64,000 nt of DNA from an uncultured Salinisphaerales bacterium (lineage in GTDB: Bacteria; Pseudomonadota; Gammaproteobacteria; Nevskiales; CAJXLF01), in NCBI GenBank assembly GCA_913055805.1, contig CAJXLF010000012.1:1-64000 (forward strand), written 5' to 3'. Positions 48,841-57,355 of the stretch are shown here, one piece after another (the stretch's first letter is position 1; every line of letters starts with the position of its first letter). The notes beneath the pieces are model-generated. The model was not told the origin of the DNA. It saw nothing but the letters and a program-made list of their open reading frames with translations, and made no database searches. Made by a program: the position numbers and the translations under genes.

Positions 48841-50718
48841 CTAGTTGAGTTCCGTATTGGGCACCACCGGCAACACCACGCTCGAAGGATGCTCGGCGTC
48901 GGTGAGCAGGCTGTAGACACCCAGAATCTGATCCACCAGATCCGTCAGCGGCGGCAGGCCATGCGGGAAGTCACTGGCGCCGATCGCCAGGCGCAGCGAG
49001 TAGCCTGCGGGCACCACGAAGCTGGTCGGGAACACTTCCACGTTCAACAGGATCGGTTCACCAATACCCGGAGCCGGCGACAACGCCTCCTCGGTATAGG
49101 GATGCCAGGGCTGGATCATCTCGCCATCCAGGAACCGCGACTTCAGCGGATCGACCGCGCGATGACGGGCCGACAGAATGCCGTTGGTGATTTCCTTCGA
49201 CGCCCCTTCCGGGCTGACCAGGGTGACTTTCACTGATATGCCCACATCCAGCGCCATGTCCGGCGACACCCAGATGTCCGCGCCAATGGGACCGTTGATG
49301 TAATAGTCCTCGGTCATCGGCTCGGTGGTGAAGGTGGTTTCCAACAGCGCTTCATTGAGCATGTTATCGGTGAAACAGGGCAACGGAATCATGCCCACCA
49401 GGCCGGCAGTCCACTGGCTGGAACTGCCTGAGCAGATACCGTTAACCGGCAACTGCAGCACCATGCTGCCGCCTTCATCGGCGGCCGGCTGCTCCTGTGT
49501 GAGACTGCCGTCGCCGCGCAGATACCAGCGCTCAGCCTGCGCCTTGGGATGCGGCCAGTCCTGGGCGGTGACGTACTTCTCGGCACCGTACAGATACTGG
49601 GTGACATTCGGCACTTCGTCGGCACGGGTATCGATACCACGCAGGTACTGGTCGAACCACTGCACGGCAATGCGGTCCAGGTTCGGCACATCGTCGCGCG
49701 GCAGGCCTTCGCCGGAAGAGCCGCCGAGATGGGTCCAGGGACCAATCAGCAACTTGCTGCGGGCGTTATGCTTGAGCGCCTCATACAGCATGGGTTCGCC
49801 ACGCTGGAAGATGTCGTTCAGGCCACCCACGATGAAGGTCGGAATACGGATGCGGTCGGCATATTCAATCGGTGAACGGATACGCCAGAATTCACCGTCG
49901 TACTGCGTCGCGCCTGCACCCGTGGCGGCGTCAACAATAATCGGTACCTGGAAGCCGGTACCGGCATTGATGACATCGTTGAGCAGGTACTGGAAGGCGG
50001 TGGGCGGGTCGTCGAAGGTGTTGGCGGTCGGCACGATGGTGAGGCCGGTCACCAGGCCCATCCACAGCGGAATGAAACCGATGTTGGTCTGGCCGCCGGT
50101 CACCACGATGTCACGATAGGCATCGCCCATCGGCACGATGGCAAAGATGGCCTTGTGCGCCGGATGCTGATGCGCTGCGGTAAACAGCTGGGTGATGGCC
50201 ATGAAGGAGGCGCCCCAGCTGCCGATGTTGCCGTCGCAGAAGTCCTGCGCGGCTACCCAGCTGATCACTTCGCCGTAATCCGCCTGCTCGTTCTCGCCAA
50301 AGGCATCCCAGCTACCGCCGGAACTGCCGGTGCCGCGCACATCCACGCTGACGTGGGCATAGCCACGCTTCACCAGGTACTCATTGGATGCCGGGATGAA
50401 GGGAATGCCGATGTTGTAACCGGTCTGGGTCAGCACCGTGGGAAAGGAACCTTCCACGGGGTTACCTGATTCGTCGGCCGGTACGGAGACGCTATACGCC
50501 AGCTGTACGCCGTCGCGCATTTCGATAGTGCCGTTGGTTGTTGCGACGCCAGGGTAATCCTCGACGCGCTCGTATTCGAACCAGCTTTCGCTGGACTGCG
50601 CCACGCCGCCGTTGCCCCCGCCATTGCTGTTGACCGGGCCATCGTTGCTGTCCGAACCACAGGCCGCCAGAAGCAGGCTCAAGCAGAGCGCTGCACAGAA
50701 TTGCAGTAGGTATCTCAT
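48841..50718 (-). CDS. CocE/NonD family hydrolase, lipoprotein
   Basis: This 625-residue protein has a lipoprotein signal (hydrophobic 5-18, lipobox LLAAC) and an acidic Asn/Gly-rich linker (GSDSNDG...). The alpha/beta-hydrolase core has GNIGSWGASF (nucleophile Ser), GLNDIFQRGE (Asp) and GPWTHLG (His); the C-terminal domain is the jelly-roll of the X-Pro dipeptidyl peptidase/CocE family. It cuts amide or ester bonds of acyl compounds. The ATG at 50718 gives a normal lipobox; a longer start is unlikely. It may remove ester side groups from steroids outside the cell. Confidence 0.88.
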   Translation of the reverse strand: MRYLLQFCAALCLSLLLAACGSDSNDGPVNSNGGGNGGVAQSSESWFEYERVEDYPGVATTNGTIEMRDGVQLAYSVSVPADESGNPVEGSFPTVLTQTGYNIGIPFIPASNEYLVKRGYAHVSVDVRGTGSSGGSWDAFGENEQADYGEVISWVAAQDFCDGNIGSWGASFMAITQLFTAAHQHPAHKAIFAIVPMGDAYRDIVVTGGQTNIGFIPLWMGLVTGLTIVPTANTFDDPPTAFQYLLNDVINAGTGFQVPIIVDAATGAGATQYDGEFWRIRSPIEYADRIRIPTFIVGGLNDIFQRGEPMLYEALKHNARSKLLIGPWTHLGGSSGEGLPRDDVPNLDRIAVQWFDQYLRGIDTRADEVPNVTQYLYGAEKYVTAQDWPHPKAQAERWYLRGDGSLTQEQPAADEGGSMVLQLPVNGICSGSSSQWTAGLVGMIPLPCFTDNMLNEALLETTFTTEPMTEDYYINGPIGADIWVSPDMALDVGISVKVTLVSPEGASKEITNGILSARHRAVDPLKSRFLDGEMIQPWHPYTEEALSPAPGIGEPILLNVEVFPTSFVVPAGYSLRLAIGASDFPHGLPPLTDLVDQILGVYSLLTDAEHPSSVVLPVVPNTELN

Positions 50719-50863
50719 GCCGGAATTCTCTCCAGAATTAAAGCTCGCGAGCAAAACTCACTTATGTTCTATTTGTAGTTTATCACTAAAAGTCGTGAAT
50801 TCACTGCATCCGTTCGGCACATTGCCACGTATATTGGATATCTATCAACACAGCGGCATTATC

Positions 50864-51379
50864 ATGAGCACCAGAAACCAGTTCCTGATTCTCAACATTC
50901 TCGGCGGTATGGCCGTGCTGGGCAGCTACGCCTGGGGTATAGGTCTGTTCCCCGATCTGCGCGACGATTTCTGGGGCGGCGTCCCCGAGGGCCTGCGCGG
51001 GTTTTACACCCTCAACATGTTCCTGGCCGCCGGCGGTTATATCGCCATTTTCAGCTTTTTCATGTTGCGCGAAAGGCCGGAAAACTTCGCCCGTCTGTAC
51101 CTGCCCTATGTGCTGATCCTGATTCCCTCGGCCCTGTGGCTGCCGCTTACCGTCTGGGTATTGCTGGAGCCGGGCATTGCGCTGTGGTGGCTGTTGCGCA
51201 TCGACCTGCTGGCCGTCGGCCTCGGCGGCCTGATGCTGTACCCGGCCCTGTGGCGTACCGAAGCGGGTTCGCGTGATACCAAGAAACTGCTCAGCATCGC
51301 GCTGTTCTTTTTCTGCCTGCAGACCGCGGTGCTGGATGCGCTGGTGTGGCCGTACTATTTTGAGCTGCCGATGCACTAA
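50864..51379 (+). CDS. small polytopic membrane protein
   Basis: This 171-residue protein has about five membrane helices (near 8-25, 50-70, 80-104, 108-126 and 140-160). It is rich in Trp and Tyr at helix ends. I recognise no family motif. It is transcribed divergently from the CocE gene and lies 42 bases before the MFS gene on the same strand. The ATG at 50864 is the first with sense. Confidence 0.65.
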   Translation: MSTRNQFLILNILGGMAVLGSYAWGIGLFPDLRDDFWGGVPEGLRGFYTLNMFLAAGGYIAIFSFFMLRERPENFARLYLPYVLILIPSALWLPLTVWVLLEPGIALWWLLRIDLLAVGLGGLMLYPALWRTEAGSRDTKKLLSIALFFFCLQTAVLDALVWPYYFELPMH

Positions 51380-51420
51380 CCGTCGTCGACTAGCCGTAAT
51401 GAAATGGCCGGTCAGGTAGA

Positions 51421-52725
51421 ATGGCCGGCATGTCACCCAACGACACCACCCGATTCAATCGCCTGCGCTGGCTGATTTTCAGCCTGCTGAGCACAGCGTT
51501 CGTGCTGGCCTTCTTCCACCGGGTGGCGCCGACGGTGCTGGCCGAGCAACTGGCCGTTTCGCTCAATGCCTCCGCGGTAGCACTGGGCAGCATCGCGGCC
51601 ATGTACTTTCATATCTATGCCGCCATGCAGATTCCTGCAGGCCTGGTGGCCGACCGCATCGGCACACGCCTGAGCGTAGGCCTGTCGGCCGCGATAGGCG
51701 GCGTGGGCTCGATCATTTTCGCCCTGGCGCCGGATGTCTTCACCGCCAGCGTGGGCCGCTTCGTCATCGGCTTCGGCGTGTCCTTTGCCTTTGTCGCCAC
51801 CCTGCGGGCCGCCGGTTTCTGGTACCGGCCGGAGCAGTACGCCCAGGTCAGCGGCTGGATCATCCTGGTGGGCAACCTCGGCGCCATCCTGGCCGGCACA
51901 CCGCTGGCCTTTGCACTGGAGTTCATGACCTGGCGCACCGCGTTTTTGTGGGTGGGCGGCTTCTCCCTGCTACTGTCTGCCGCCATTCTGCTGATTGTGC
52001 GTAATACCCCGGAACAGGCCGGCTTTGCCCCGGCCGGCGCGCCTGCTGCCCATGATGATGTCGGTTTCTGGCCCGGACTGGCAGCGGTGACCCGCATTCC
52101 CGGTATCTGGCTCTGTTTTCTGGCCGGCTTTGCGCTGGTCGGTCCCTTCTTCGGCTTCGCCGGAATCTGGGCGGTGCCCTTTCTCATGCACGAGATGCGG
52201 CTGACGGCGCGGGAAGCGGCCGACTGCATCACGCTGGCGCTGTTGCTGCTGGCCTTCAGCCCGGCCTTCATCGGCTGGTTCTCCGACCGCATCGGCAAAC
52301 GCCGTGGCCTGATCATGGCCTCCTGCCTGCTGAGCACCATCAACTGGGCCATTTTCGGCTTTGTAGACGGTCTGGGCTTCTGGGGCGCCTGCATCCTGAT
52401 GACCATAGGCGGCGCCTGCTGCAGCGGCATGGTTATCACCTACGCCACGGCCAAGGACCTGGCGCCGGCCTCGGCCGCAGGCTTCGCTGTTTCACTGGTG
52501 AACACCGGCCTGTTTACCGGCGCGGCCTTGCTGCAGATCTGGCTCGGCTGGCTGCTGTCGCTCAACGGCTATTCACCGGACGGGGATATTGCGCCGGACT
52601 TCAGCTGGGCCATGGCTTCCCTGGTGGCGGTATCCGCCATCGGTTTTCTCGCTACGCTGTGGATACCGGAAACGCACCCGCTGGCTGACAGCGATCAGGA
52701 AGAAGCCAAGCTCGATCCCATCTAG
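51421..52725 (+). CDS. major facilitator superfamily transporter
   Basis: A 434-residue, 12-helix MFS protein. The family motif between helices 2 and 3 (ADRIGTRLSVG) and its repeat in the second half (FSDRIGKRRGLIM) are present. The N-terminal helix carries RVAPTVLAEQL. No substrate motif is recognised; the closest class is nitrate/sugar-phosphate/organic-acid MFS. The last base pairs are shared with the convergent quinone-reductase gene (CTAG stop overlap). ATG at 51421 or 51430. Confidence 0.88.
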   Translation: MAGMSPNDTTRFNRLRWLIFSLLSTAFVLAFFHRVAPTVLAEQLAVSLNASAVALGSIAAMYFHIYAAMQIPAGLVADRIGTRLSVGLSAAIGGVGSIIFALAPDVFTASVGRFVIGFGVSFAFVATLRAAGFWYRPEQYAQVSGWIILVGNLGAILAGTPLAFALEFMTWRTAFLWVGGFSLLLSAAILLIVRNTPEQAGFAPAGAPAAHDDVGFWPGLAAVTRIPGIWLCFLAGFALVGPFFGFAGIWAVPFLMHEMRLTAREAADCITLALLLLAFSPAFIGWFSDRIGKRRGLIMASCLLSTINWAIFGFVDGLGFWGACILMTIGGACCSGMVITYATAKDLAPASAAGFAVSLVNTGLFTGAALLQIWLGWLLSLNGYSPDGDIAPDFSWAMASLVAVSAIGFLATLWIPETHPLADSDQEEAKLDPI

Positions 52726-53303
52726 ACGGCTCGGGCGCCGAGTGCCTTCATGGTCTCCAGCCAACGCGCCCGCCGGGCATCCGACATACCCTCAATCAGT
52801 CCGATCAGGGTGCTGCGCACAGGCCGGATACCCACAAACTGCAGGATATTGCGCTTGAGGCTCTTGAGGCTGTGCGCACAGAAAAACAGTCGGTATAGCA
52901 GGGCCGGCATACCCATGGTGATCACGATGCGGGCCTGTTTTCCCTTCAGCGGACGTGTGGACTTCCCCTGCTCTTTCGGCCCGGAGACGAAATCCGGGCG
53001 CAGTATCTGCTCGAGAAACCCCTTGAGCAGGGCCGGCATGCCGCCCAGCCACAGCGGATAGAAAATCACTACCAGATCGGCGGCGGCAATCGCGGTCTGG
53101 GCCTTCACCACGCCTGGCGGGGCCGGCGCTTTCCACTCCTGCGGGCTATGCAGCAGCGGAATATCCAGCTCAGCTACGTTCAGCGTAGTGACCTGATGAC
53201 CTGCCCCGGTCGCACCCTGCGCATAGGCTTGCGCCAGGGCATGGCCGAAATGTTTTTGCGAGGCGTCGGGGTGCCCCTGAATAATTACCAGCCGTTTGGG
53301 CAT
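52722..53303 (-). CDS. NAD(P)H:quinone oxidoreductase-like flavodoxin-fold protein
   Basis: This 193-residue flavodoxin-fold protein of the KefF/MdaB/NQO1 group has LVIIQGHPDASQKHFGHAL, FYPLWLGGMPALLKGF and ITMGMPALLYRLFF. It would transfer hydride from NAD(P)H to quinones by two-electron reduction, protecting the cell from steroid-derived catechols or quinones. Its stop overlaps the MFS gene by 4 bases in a palindromic CTAG. Confidence 0.85.
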   Translation of the reverse strand: MPKRLVIIQGHPDASQKHFGHALAQAYAQGATGAGHQVTTLNVAELDIPLLHSPQEWKAPAPPGVVKAQTAIAAADLVVIFYPLWLGGMPALLKGFLEQILRPDFVSGPKEQGKSTRPLKGKQARIVITMGMPALLYRLFFCAHSLKSLKRNILQFVGIRPVRSTLIGLIEGMSDARRARWLETMKALGARAV

Positions 53304-53387
53304 GACAGTTACCTGCAGAACAGAAGGCCATCAGTCTCCCGCCCTGCATGGCTCACCGCGTTGACCTGCGTCAAGACAGGCCCGGAA

Positions 53388-54296
53388 TTAGAAACCCTTG
53401 ATCAGATAACCCGCTTCGATGAGCTTGCCCATGACTTCGCCGTCATGGCCGGGCACCTGCCGGATCTCCGGATGACGGGTGGCAAGCTCATGTAGCGCCT
53501 GGAACTGGTTGATCACCTGCTCGCGGTTTTCCTTGATCATCAGCGTCATGAACAACGGCCGCTCCTTCACGGCGTGGATATTGCGCGCCTGCCAGGACAC
53601 GTCGCCCAGCAACAGCACTTCGCTGCCATCCGCCAGCTGCACATAAACCATCTGGCTGCCCGGTGTATGGCCGGGGGCTTTGAGTAATACCACGCCGGGG
53701 GCAATGGCGTGCATGCCTTCATAGGCCAGCGGTTCATAATCATCGAACACGCCTTCGGGCAGACTCAATGGCTGCATGCGATCCTCGTGCGCCAACTGCT
53801 CTGGCGTCAGTTTCAGGGCCGGCAGGAGTTGCTGCAGCTGCGGATGCGCGAGGATGCCGCCAATATGGTCGAAGTGCTCGTGCGTGATCACGATCTGCTC
53901 CGCCTCGCCCATCGCCGCATTCATGCGGGCGAGCGCATCCTCGTCGAAGTCGCGCACCACGAAGCCCGGAAGTGCCTCGACTGAGGCCATGGCGCTATCA
54001 ACGACGATGGTCTGATCGGGAAATACCAGCTTGAAGCTGTAAATGGGAATCGGCGTTTCCCGCCAGGGCTCACCGGCCATGACCATGGCTTCAGCGAAGG
54101 CGAATTCGGCCACCTTCTCCACCCGGATTTCACTGACCCCGGGCCCGGCATGGGCGGTAGCCAGTTGACGCAGACGCTCCACATCCAGCGGGTAAGCTGC
54201 ACCCTCGTCCGGCGCCGGACTGTGCAGCACCAGCACATAGTAGACGGGCGCCAGGATGATCAGAAAAATTGCCAGGCGGCGAAGCCATCTGCTCAT
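53388..54296 (-). CDS. membrane-anchored metallo-beta-lactamase-fold hydrolase
   Basis: This 302-residue protein has an N-terminal membrane anchor (about residues 7-25) and a metallo-beta-lactamase fold: THEHFDHIGG supplies the first metal ligands, HTPGSQMV a later His, and LLGDVSW and PGHDGEV complete the site. It is periplasmic or membrane-bound. Family members hydrolyse lactones, esters or thioesters. It lies divergent from the DUF6455 gene and could act on a steroid lactone; this is inference. Confidence 0.82.
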   Translation of the reverse strand: MSRWLRRLAIFLIILAPVYYVLVLHSPAPDEGAAYPLDVERLRQLATAHAGPGVSEIRVEKVAEFAFAEAMVMAGEPWRETPIPIYSFKLVFPDQTIVVDSAMASVEALPGFVVRDFDEDALARMNAAMGEAEQIVITHEHFDHIGGILAHPQLQQLLPALKLTPEQLAHEDRMQPLSLPEGVFDDYEPLAYEGMHAIAPGVVLLKAPGHTPGSQMVYVQLADGSEVLLLGDVSWQARNIHAVKERPLFMTLMIKENREQVINQFQALHELATRHPEIRQVPGHDGEVMGKLIEAGYLIKGF

Positions 54297-54376
54297 TGCG
54301 TTTCCTCCCTACACGCAAGCTTGTCGCGTGGCGCGATGATTTCACAGGCCCCGGAACACCGCAAATCAATTTGTCC

Positions 54377-54390
54377 TTGATCCAGATCAA
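54377..54390 (+). promoter_or_regulatory. FNR/ANR-type box
   Basis: TTGAT-CCAG-ATCAA matches the consensus for FNR/ANR exactly. It lies 58 bases upstream of the DUF6455 start codon, which fits a class II position if transcription starts about 41 bases downstream of its centre. It also lies 80 bases upstream of the divergent metallo-hydrolase gene. Confidence 0.7.
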
Positions 54391-54448
54391 TACGCACAGG
54401 AAATCTCAGGTGCAATCTCAACACATAGACTAATGATCAGGAGGAACC

Positions 54449-54811
54449 ATGCCTGAAATTGCGTTACTGCCACAGGTGTTGATCGTCTCAGCCATGCTGT
54501 TATTGATGCTGCTCCTGCTGGCTGCAGCCATGCTGCCGGACACCGATGAAAACACCTGGCTGACCCGCCTTTACCAGGGCCTGATGTTCCGCCACACCCG
54601 GCTGGCCAGCATCATGCGTCAGCGGGGCGTGAACCTTTCCAGTTACCTGAGCAAGTTGAGCGCCAGTGAAATCAGGCAACAGCGCCTCGCCTGCTCGAAC
54701 TGCAGAAACTTCTACTTCTGCGAGCAACAGAGAAAACGTGCCCATTTCCGTTATGCCGACCTGATCTTTTGCCCCAACCGGTCAAGACTCACCTTGATCC
54801 TCAATCAGTAG
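54449..54811 (+). CDS. DUF6455-like membrane-anchored cysteine protein
   Basis: This 120-residue protein has one N-terminal membrane helix (about 9-28). The soluble part has MRQRGVNLSSYL followed by a Cys-rich C-terminal segment (CSNC, FCEQ and FCPN). Spacing resembles DUF6455 proteins, seen in anaerobiosis- or stress-regulated operons. A perfect FNR box lies upstream and a strong terminator downstream, so it is a single-gene oxygen-responsive unit. The ATG follows CAGGAGGAACC. The four cysteines could bind zinc or an iron-sulfur cluster. Confidence 0.75.
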   Translation: MPEIALLPQVLIVSAMLLLMLLLLAAAMLPDTDENTWLTRLYQGLMFRHTRLASIMRQRGVNLSSYLSKLSASEIRQQRLACSNCRNFYFCEQQRKRAHFRYADLIFCPNRSRLTLILNQ

Positions 54812-54822
54812 TCGGCAAACCA

Positions 54823-54858
54823 AAACGGCCGCAGGAAACTGCGGCCGTTTCTTTTTTT
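54823..54858 (+). terminator. intrinsic terminator after the DUF6455 gene
   Basis: AAACGGCCGCAG-GAAA-CTGCGGCCGTTT is a perfect 12-bp stem with a GAAA tetraloop followed by CTTTTTTT. It is the strongest terminator in the window. Confidence 0.9.
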
Positions 54859-54953
54859 GACAGCCGGATCCTCGACGGCTTCCACCACCAGACCGTCACC
54901 CACCCGGATCAGCTTGTAGGCCGGGTCGTTATGTCATGGCCGCCGCCTGAACA

Positions 54954-55394
54954 TCACCGCATGACCAGGCAGGCGGCATTCCAGATCATGGCGATCAGTA
55001 CCAGTGAGGATAAAAAGAATACCCCGAACCGCACTTCGATCTTGTTGCCCAGTGTCTGCACCAGGCTATGCACCACACGCAGACCGACATAGGTCCAGGC
55101 CAGGGTGAGGTTGATGCCGGTACCGGCACCCAGCAGGGCCAGGGTCAGGGCGATGGCATAGAAGATGGTGGGCTGTTCCATCAGATGGTTGTAGTTGTCA
55201 GCCTTCCAGCGCACCTTTGCCGGCAGCGTGCTCATCTGCACGCCATTGATGGCCTCTGGGTCCAGCTTCATCCCGGCCTTCTGAATGGCCGGGATGCGGG
55301 TGACATACATCCACGCCCACATCAGCATGGTCCAGGCCACCAGGGCCACAACGGGTTGCAGTATGGCGGAATCGACGGTCACGGATATGTTCAT
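54954..55394 (-). CDS. MAPEG family membrane protein
   Basis: This 146-residue protein has four membrane segments and the typical MAPEG loop after the first helix (RIPAIQKAG, then NYNHLMEQPTIFYAIAL), with WTYVGLRVVHSLVQT in the third. The family includes glutathione S-transferase-like enzymes and inner-membrane proteins of unknown role. Detoxification of hydrophobic electrophiles is plausible. It is a single gene in this stretch. Confidence 0.85.
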   Translation of the reverse strand: MNISVTVDSAILQPVVALVAWTMLMWAWMYVTRIPAIQKAGMKLDPEAINGVQMSTLPAKVRWKADNYNHLMEQPTIFYAIALTLALLGAGTGINLTLAWTYVGLRVVHSLVQTLGNKIEVRFGVFFLSSLVLIAMIWNAACLVMR

Positions 55395-55475
55395 GGGGCC
55401 TCCTTGTTTTTGGCCCCATGAACATTACACCGTTTACCGACCGGCGTAAGTACCGGCAGTAGTTCTGTGACCGCG

Positions 55476-56252
55476 TCAGCTCTCCAGGTCGTGATAGGCA
55501 TGCCAGGTGGCATGACCCAGCAGCGGGAACACCAGCACCATGCCAACCAGGAAGGTCATGAAACCCACCCCGACCAGCCCGACAATGAGGGCGCTCCAGA
55601 TCAGCATGGTGGGCAGATGCGAAAGCGTCTGACGCACACTGGCGCGCATGGCGAATCCGGCGGATACATCCCGGTCAATAATCATGGGTACGGCCACCAC
55701 CGACAGGGCAAACACCACCACCGCCAGAGAACCCCCCACAATAAGATAGGACTGCAGTTGCTCAACCGACATCATCTCGGCCATCTCGTCCCACATGGAC
55801 CACACGGTCATACCGTAGTCGGGTGCAATGCTGCCCATGATCTGGAACAGCATGAAGCTGGATAACGCAAACCAGATACCGCTGAGAATCAGCAGCGTCG
55901 TGGCAAAATTCACCAAGGCAGAACGATTGCGGGTAAGGGCTTCGAGCGAAGCGTCGAAGTCAGCGCCCTCACCCCGTTCGCGGCGCCGCGATATTTCGCA
56001 GAGTCCAGTCGTGAGAATGGGGCCTACCAGCATGAAACCGGAAACGGCAGCCGCCAGAAAATAGGGATGCCGCGCCATCATGATGAGCAGCACGCCCATA
56101 CCGGCGACGATCACGCCGTAGCTGAGACTGGCCATAGGGTGTTGCCAGAGATCATCCCAGCCTCGTTGCAGCCAGGAAAAGGGCTGCAGCAGTGAAAGCG
56201 ATTTACGCCGCCCACCCACGGCCTGCGTTTCCAGATTACTCGTCATACTCAT
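55476..56252 (-). CDS. DUF2189 family membrane protein
   Basis: This 258-residue protein has six membrane helices and the family end FPLLGHATWHAYHDL. The N-terminal cytoplasmic part carries LLQPFSWLQRGWDDLWQHPMASL. DUF2189 proteins are conserved in proteobacteria near cytochrome or membrane-stress genes; function is unknown. The upstream region shows no clear promoter motif. Confidence 0.82.
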   Translation of the reverse strand: MSMTSNLETQAVGGRRKSLSLLQPFSWLQRGWDDLWQHPMASLSYGVIVAGMGVLLIMMARHPYFLAAAVSGFMLVGPILTTGLCEISRRRERGEGADFDASLEALTRNRSALVNFATTLLILSGIWFALSSFMLFQIMGSIAPDYGMTVWSMWDEMAEMMSVEQLQSYLIVGGSLAVVVFALSVVAVPMIIDRDVSAGFAMRASVRQTLSHLPTMLIWSALIVGLVGVGFMTFLVGMVLVFPLLGHATWHAYHDLES

Positions 56253-56375
56253 GGCATTCTCCTTTGCGCCTTGCTGCGCGCCGATTATCCGAAGCCGGAC
56301 AAGAAACCCTGGTAAATCCGTAATCTGTCTTGAGTATAGACCAGCCTGCGCCGTCCGCCAGTGAAGCTTTTAAGC

Positions 56376-57131
56376 TTATTTTTTCAGCGTCTGTGCCAGA
56401 TATTCGCGTATATGATCGTAGGTGGCCTGATGCGCCCAGCGGCCCAGGATGGCCCGGCCATATTCACTGCGGTTGGCCCGCATGGTTTCCACTGCCGGCG
56501 CCCGCAGCATGCGTTTGGTGATCTGGAAACTCTCGACCGGTATGGCCGCCAACTCGCTGGCAACGGACTGCGCCCGCGCCAGTAAATCCTCCGGCGCCTG
56601 CAGTTCATCTACCAGTCCCCTGGCGAGAGCCTCTTCGGGCAGCACGGTCTCGGCCAGGTAATAAAGCGCCTGGGCCTGCGATTTGGGTACAGCGAAACGC
56701 ACGATTTCAAAGGCCGAACAGGGGAAGGGCACGCCCACTTTCATTTCGGGAATACCCATGCGGCCACGACCGGTGGCCATCAGTTTGTAGTCGCAGGCCA
56801 GGGTCAGAATGCAGCCACCGGCGATGGAATGACCATTGGTGGCGCAGACCACAGGGTGTGGAAATACAAACAGTTGCTCGAATACTTCGTCCAGCAGCGG
56901 GATATAGCGTTGGGCGTATTCATCGCCGCCGTCGAGAATGCGTTTCAGATCCACGCCGGCGCAGAAAATGCCATCGGTCCCGGTCAGCACCAGCGCCCTG
57001 ACCTGGGGGTCGTTCTCGGCATCCTCCAGCGTGCGTGAGATGGCCTGCAGCAGTTCCAGATCCAGGGCGCTGGCCTTGCCGTGGGCCAGGCGCATCGTCA
57101 AAACCCCGCCTTCCTGTGTCTGCTCAATCAT
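56376..57131 (-). CDS. enoyl-CoA hydratase/isomerase family protein (crotonase)
   Basis: This 251-residue crotonase has oxyanion-hole segments GIFCAGVDLKRI and NGHSIAGGCILTLA and the acidic residue in GIPEMKVGVPFP. It ends in a short Lys tail, without the C-terminal trimer helix of the largest members. It is divergent from the second P450 gene, and a palindrome lies between them. A CoA thioester hydratase or hydrolase for side-chain oxidation is likely; it is distinct from EchA20. Confidence 0.88.
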   Translation of the reverse strand: MIEQTQEGGVLTMRLAHGKASALDLELLQAISRTLEDAENDPQVRALVLTGTDGIFCAGVDLKRILDGGDEYAQRYIPLLDEVFEQLFVFPHPVVCATNGHSIAGGCILTLACDYKLMATGRGRMGIPEMKVGVPFPCSAFEIVRFAVPKSQAQALYYLAETVLPEEALARGLVDELQAPEDLLARAQSVASELAAIPVESFQITKRMLRAPAVETMRANRSEYGRAILGRWAHQATYDHIREYLAQTLKK

Positions 57132-57261
57132 GATTTTGTCCCCGACCTCGAAAATACGTTCACAATTACCTTAAAAATCAATGCGCTAACCCTTGGTCCG
57201 GCGCGGCACCCCAAAGCCTCCACTCCCTAGTCCTAATAGCTGAGTCGCAGGTCATTTTTTC

Positions 57262-57325
57262 TGTGTACGATCAAGACCATTTGGTGGTCCCTGAAGCGGG
57301 AAATCGCCACGTACACAGCGTGTAC
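57262..57325. promoter_or_regulatory. repeated GTGTAC half-sites upstream of P450 (possible operator)
   Basis: GTACAC-AGC-GTGTAC (57311-57325) is a perfect 6-bp inverted repeat 30 bases before the P450 start, and a further TGTGTAC lies at 57262-57268. Their place between the divergent ECH and P450 genes suggests control of one or both by a TetR-type factor. Confidence 0.5.
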
Positions 57326-57355
57326 ATTACAAAACAGGAATGAAGAGGTAGTTAC

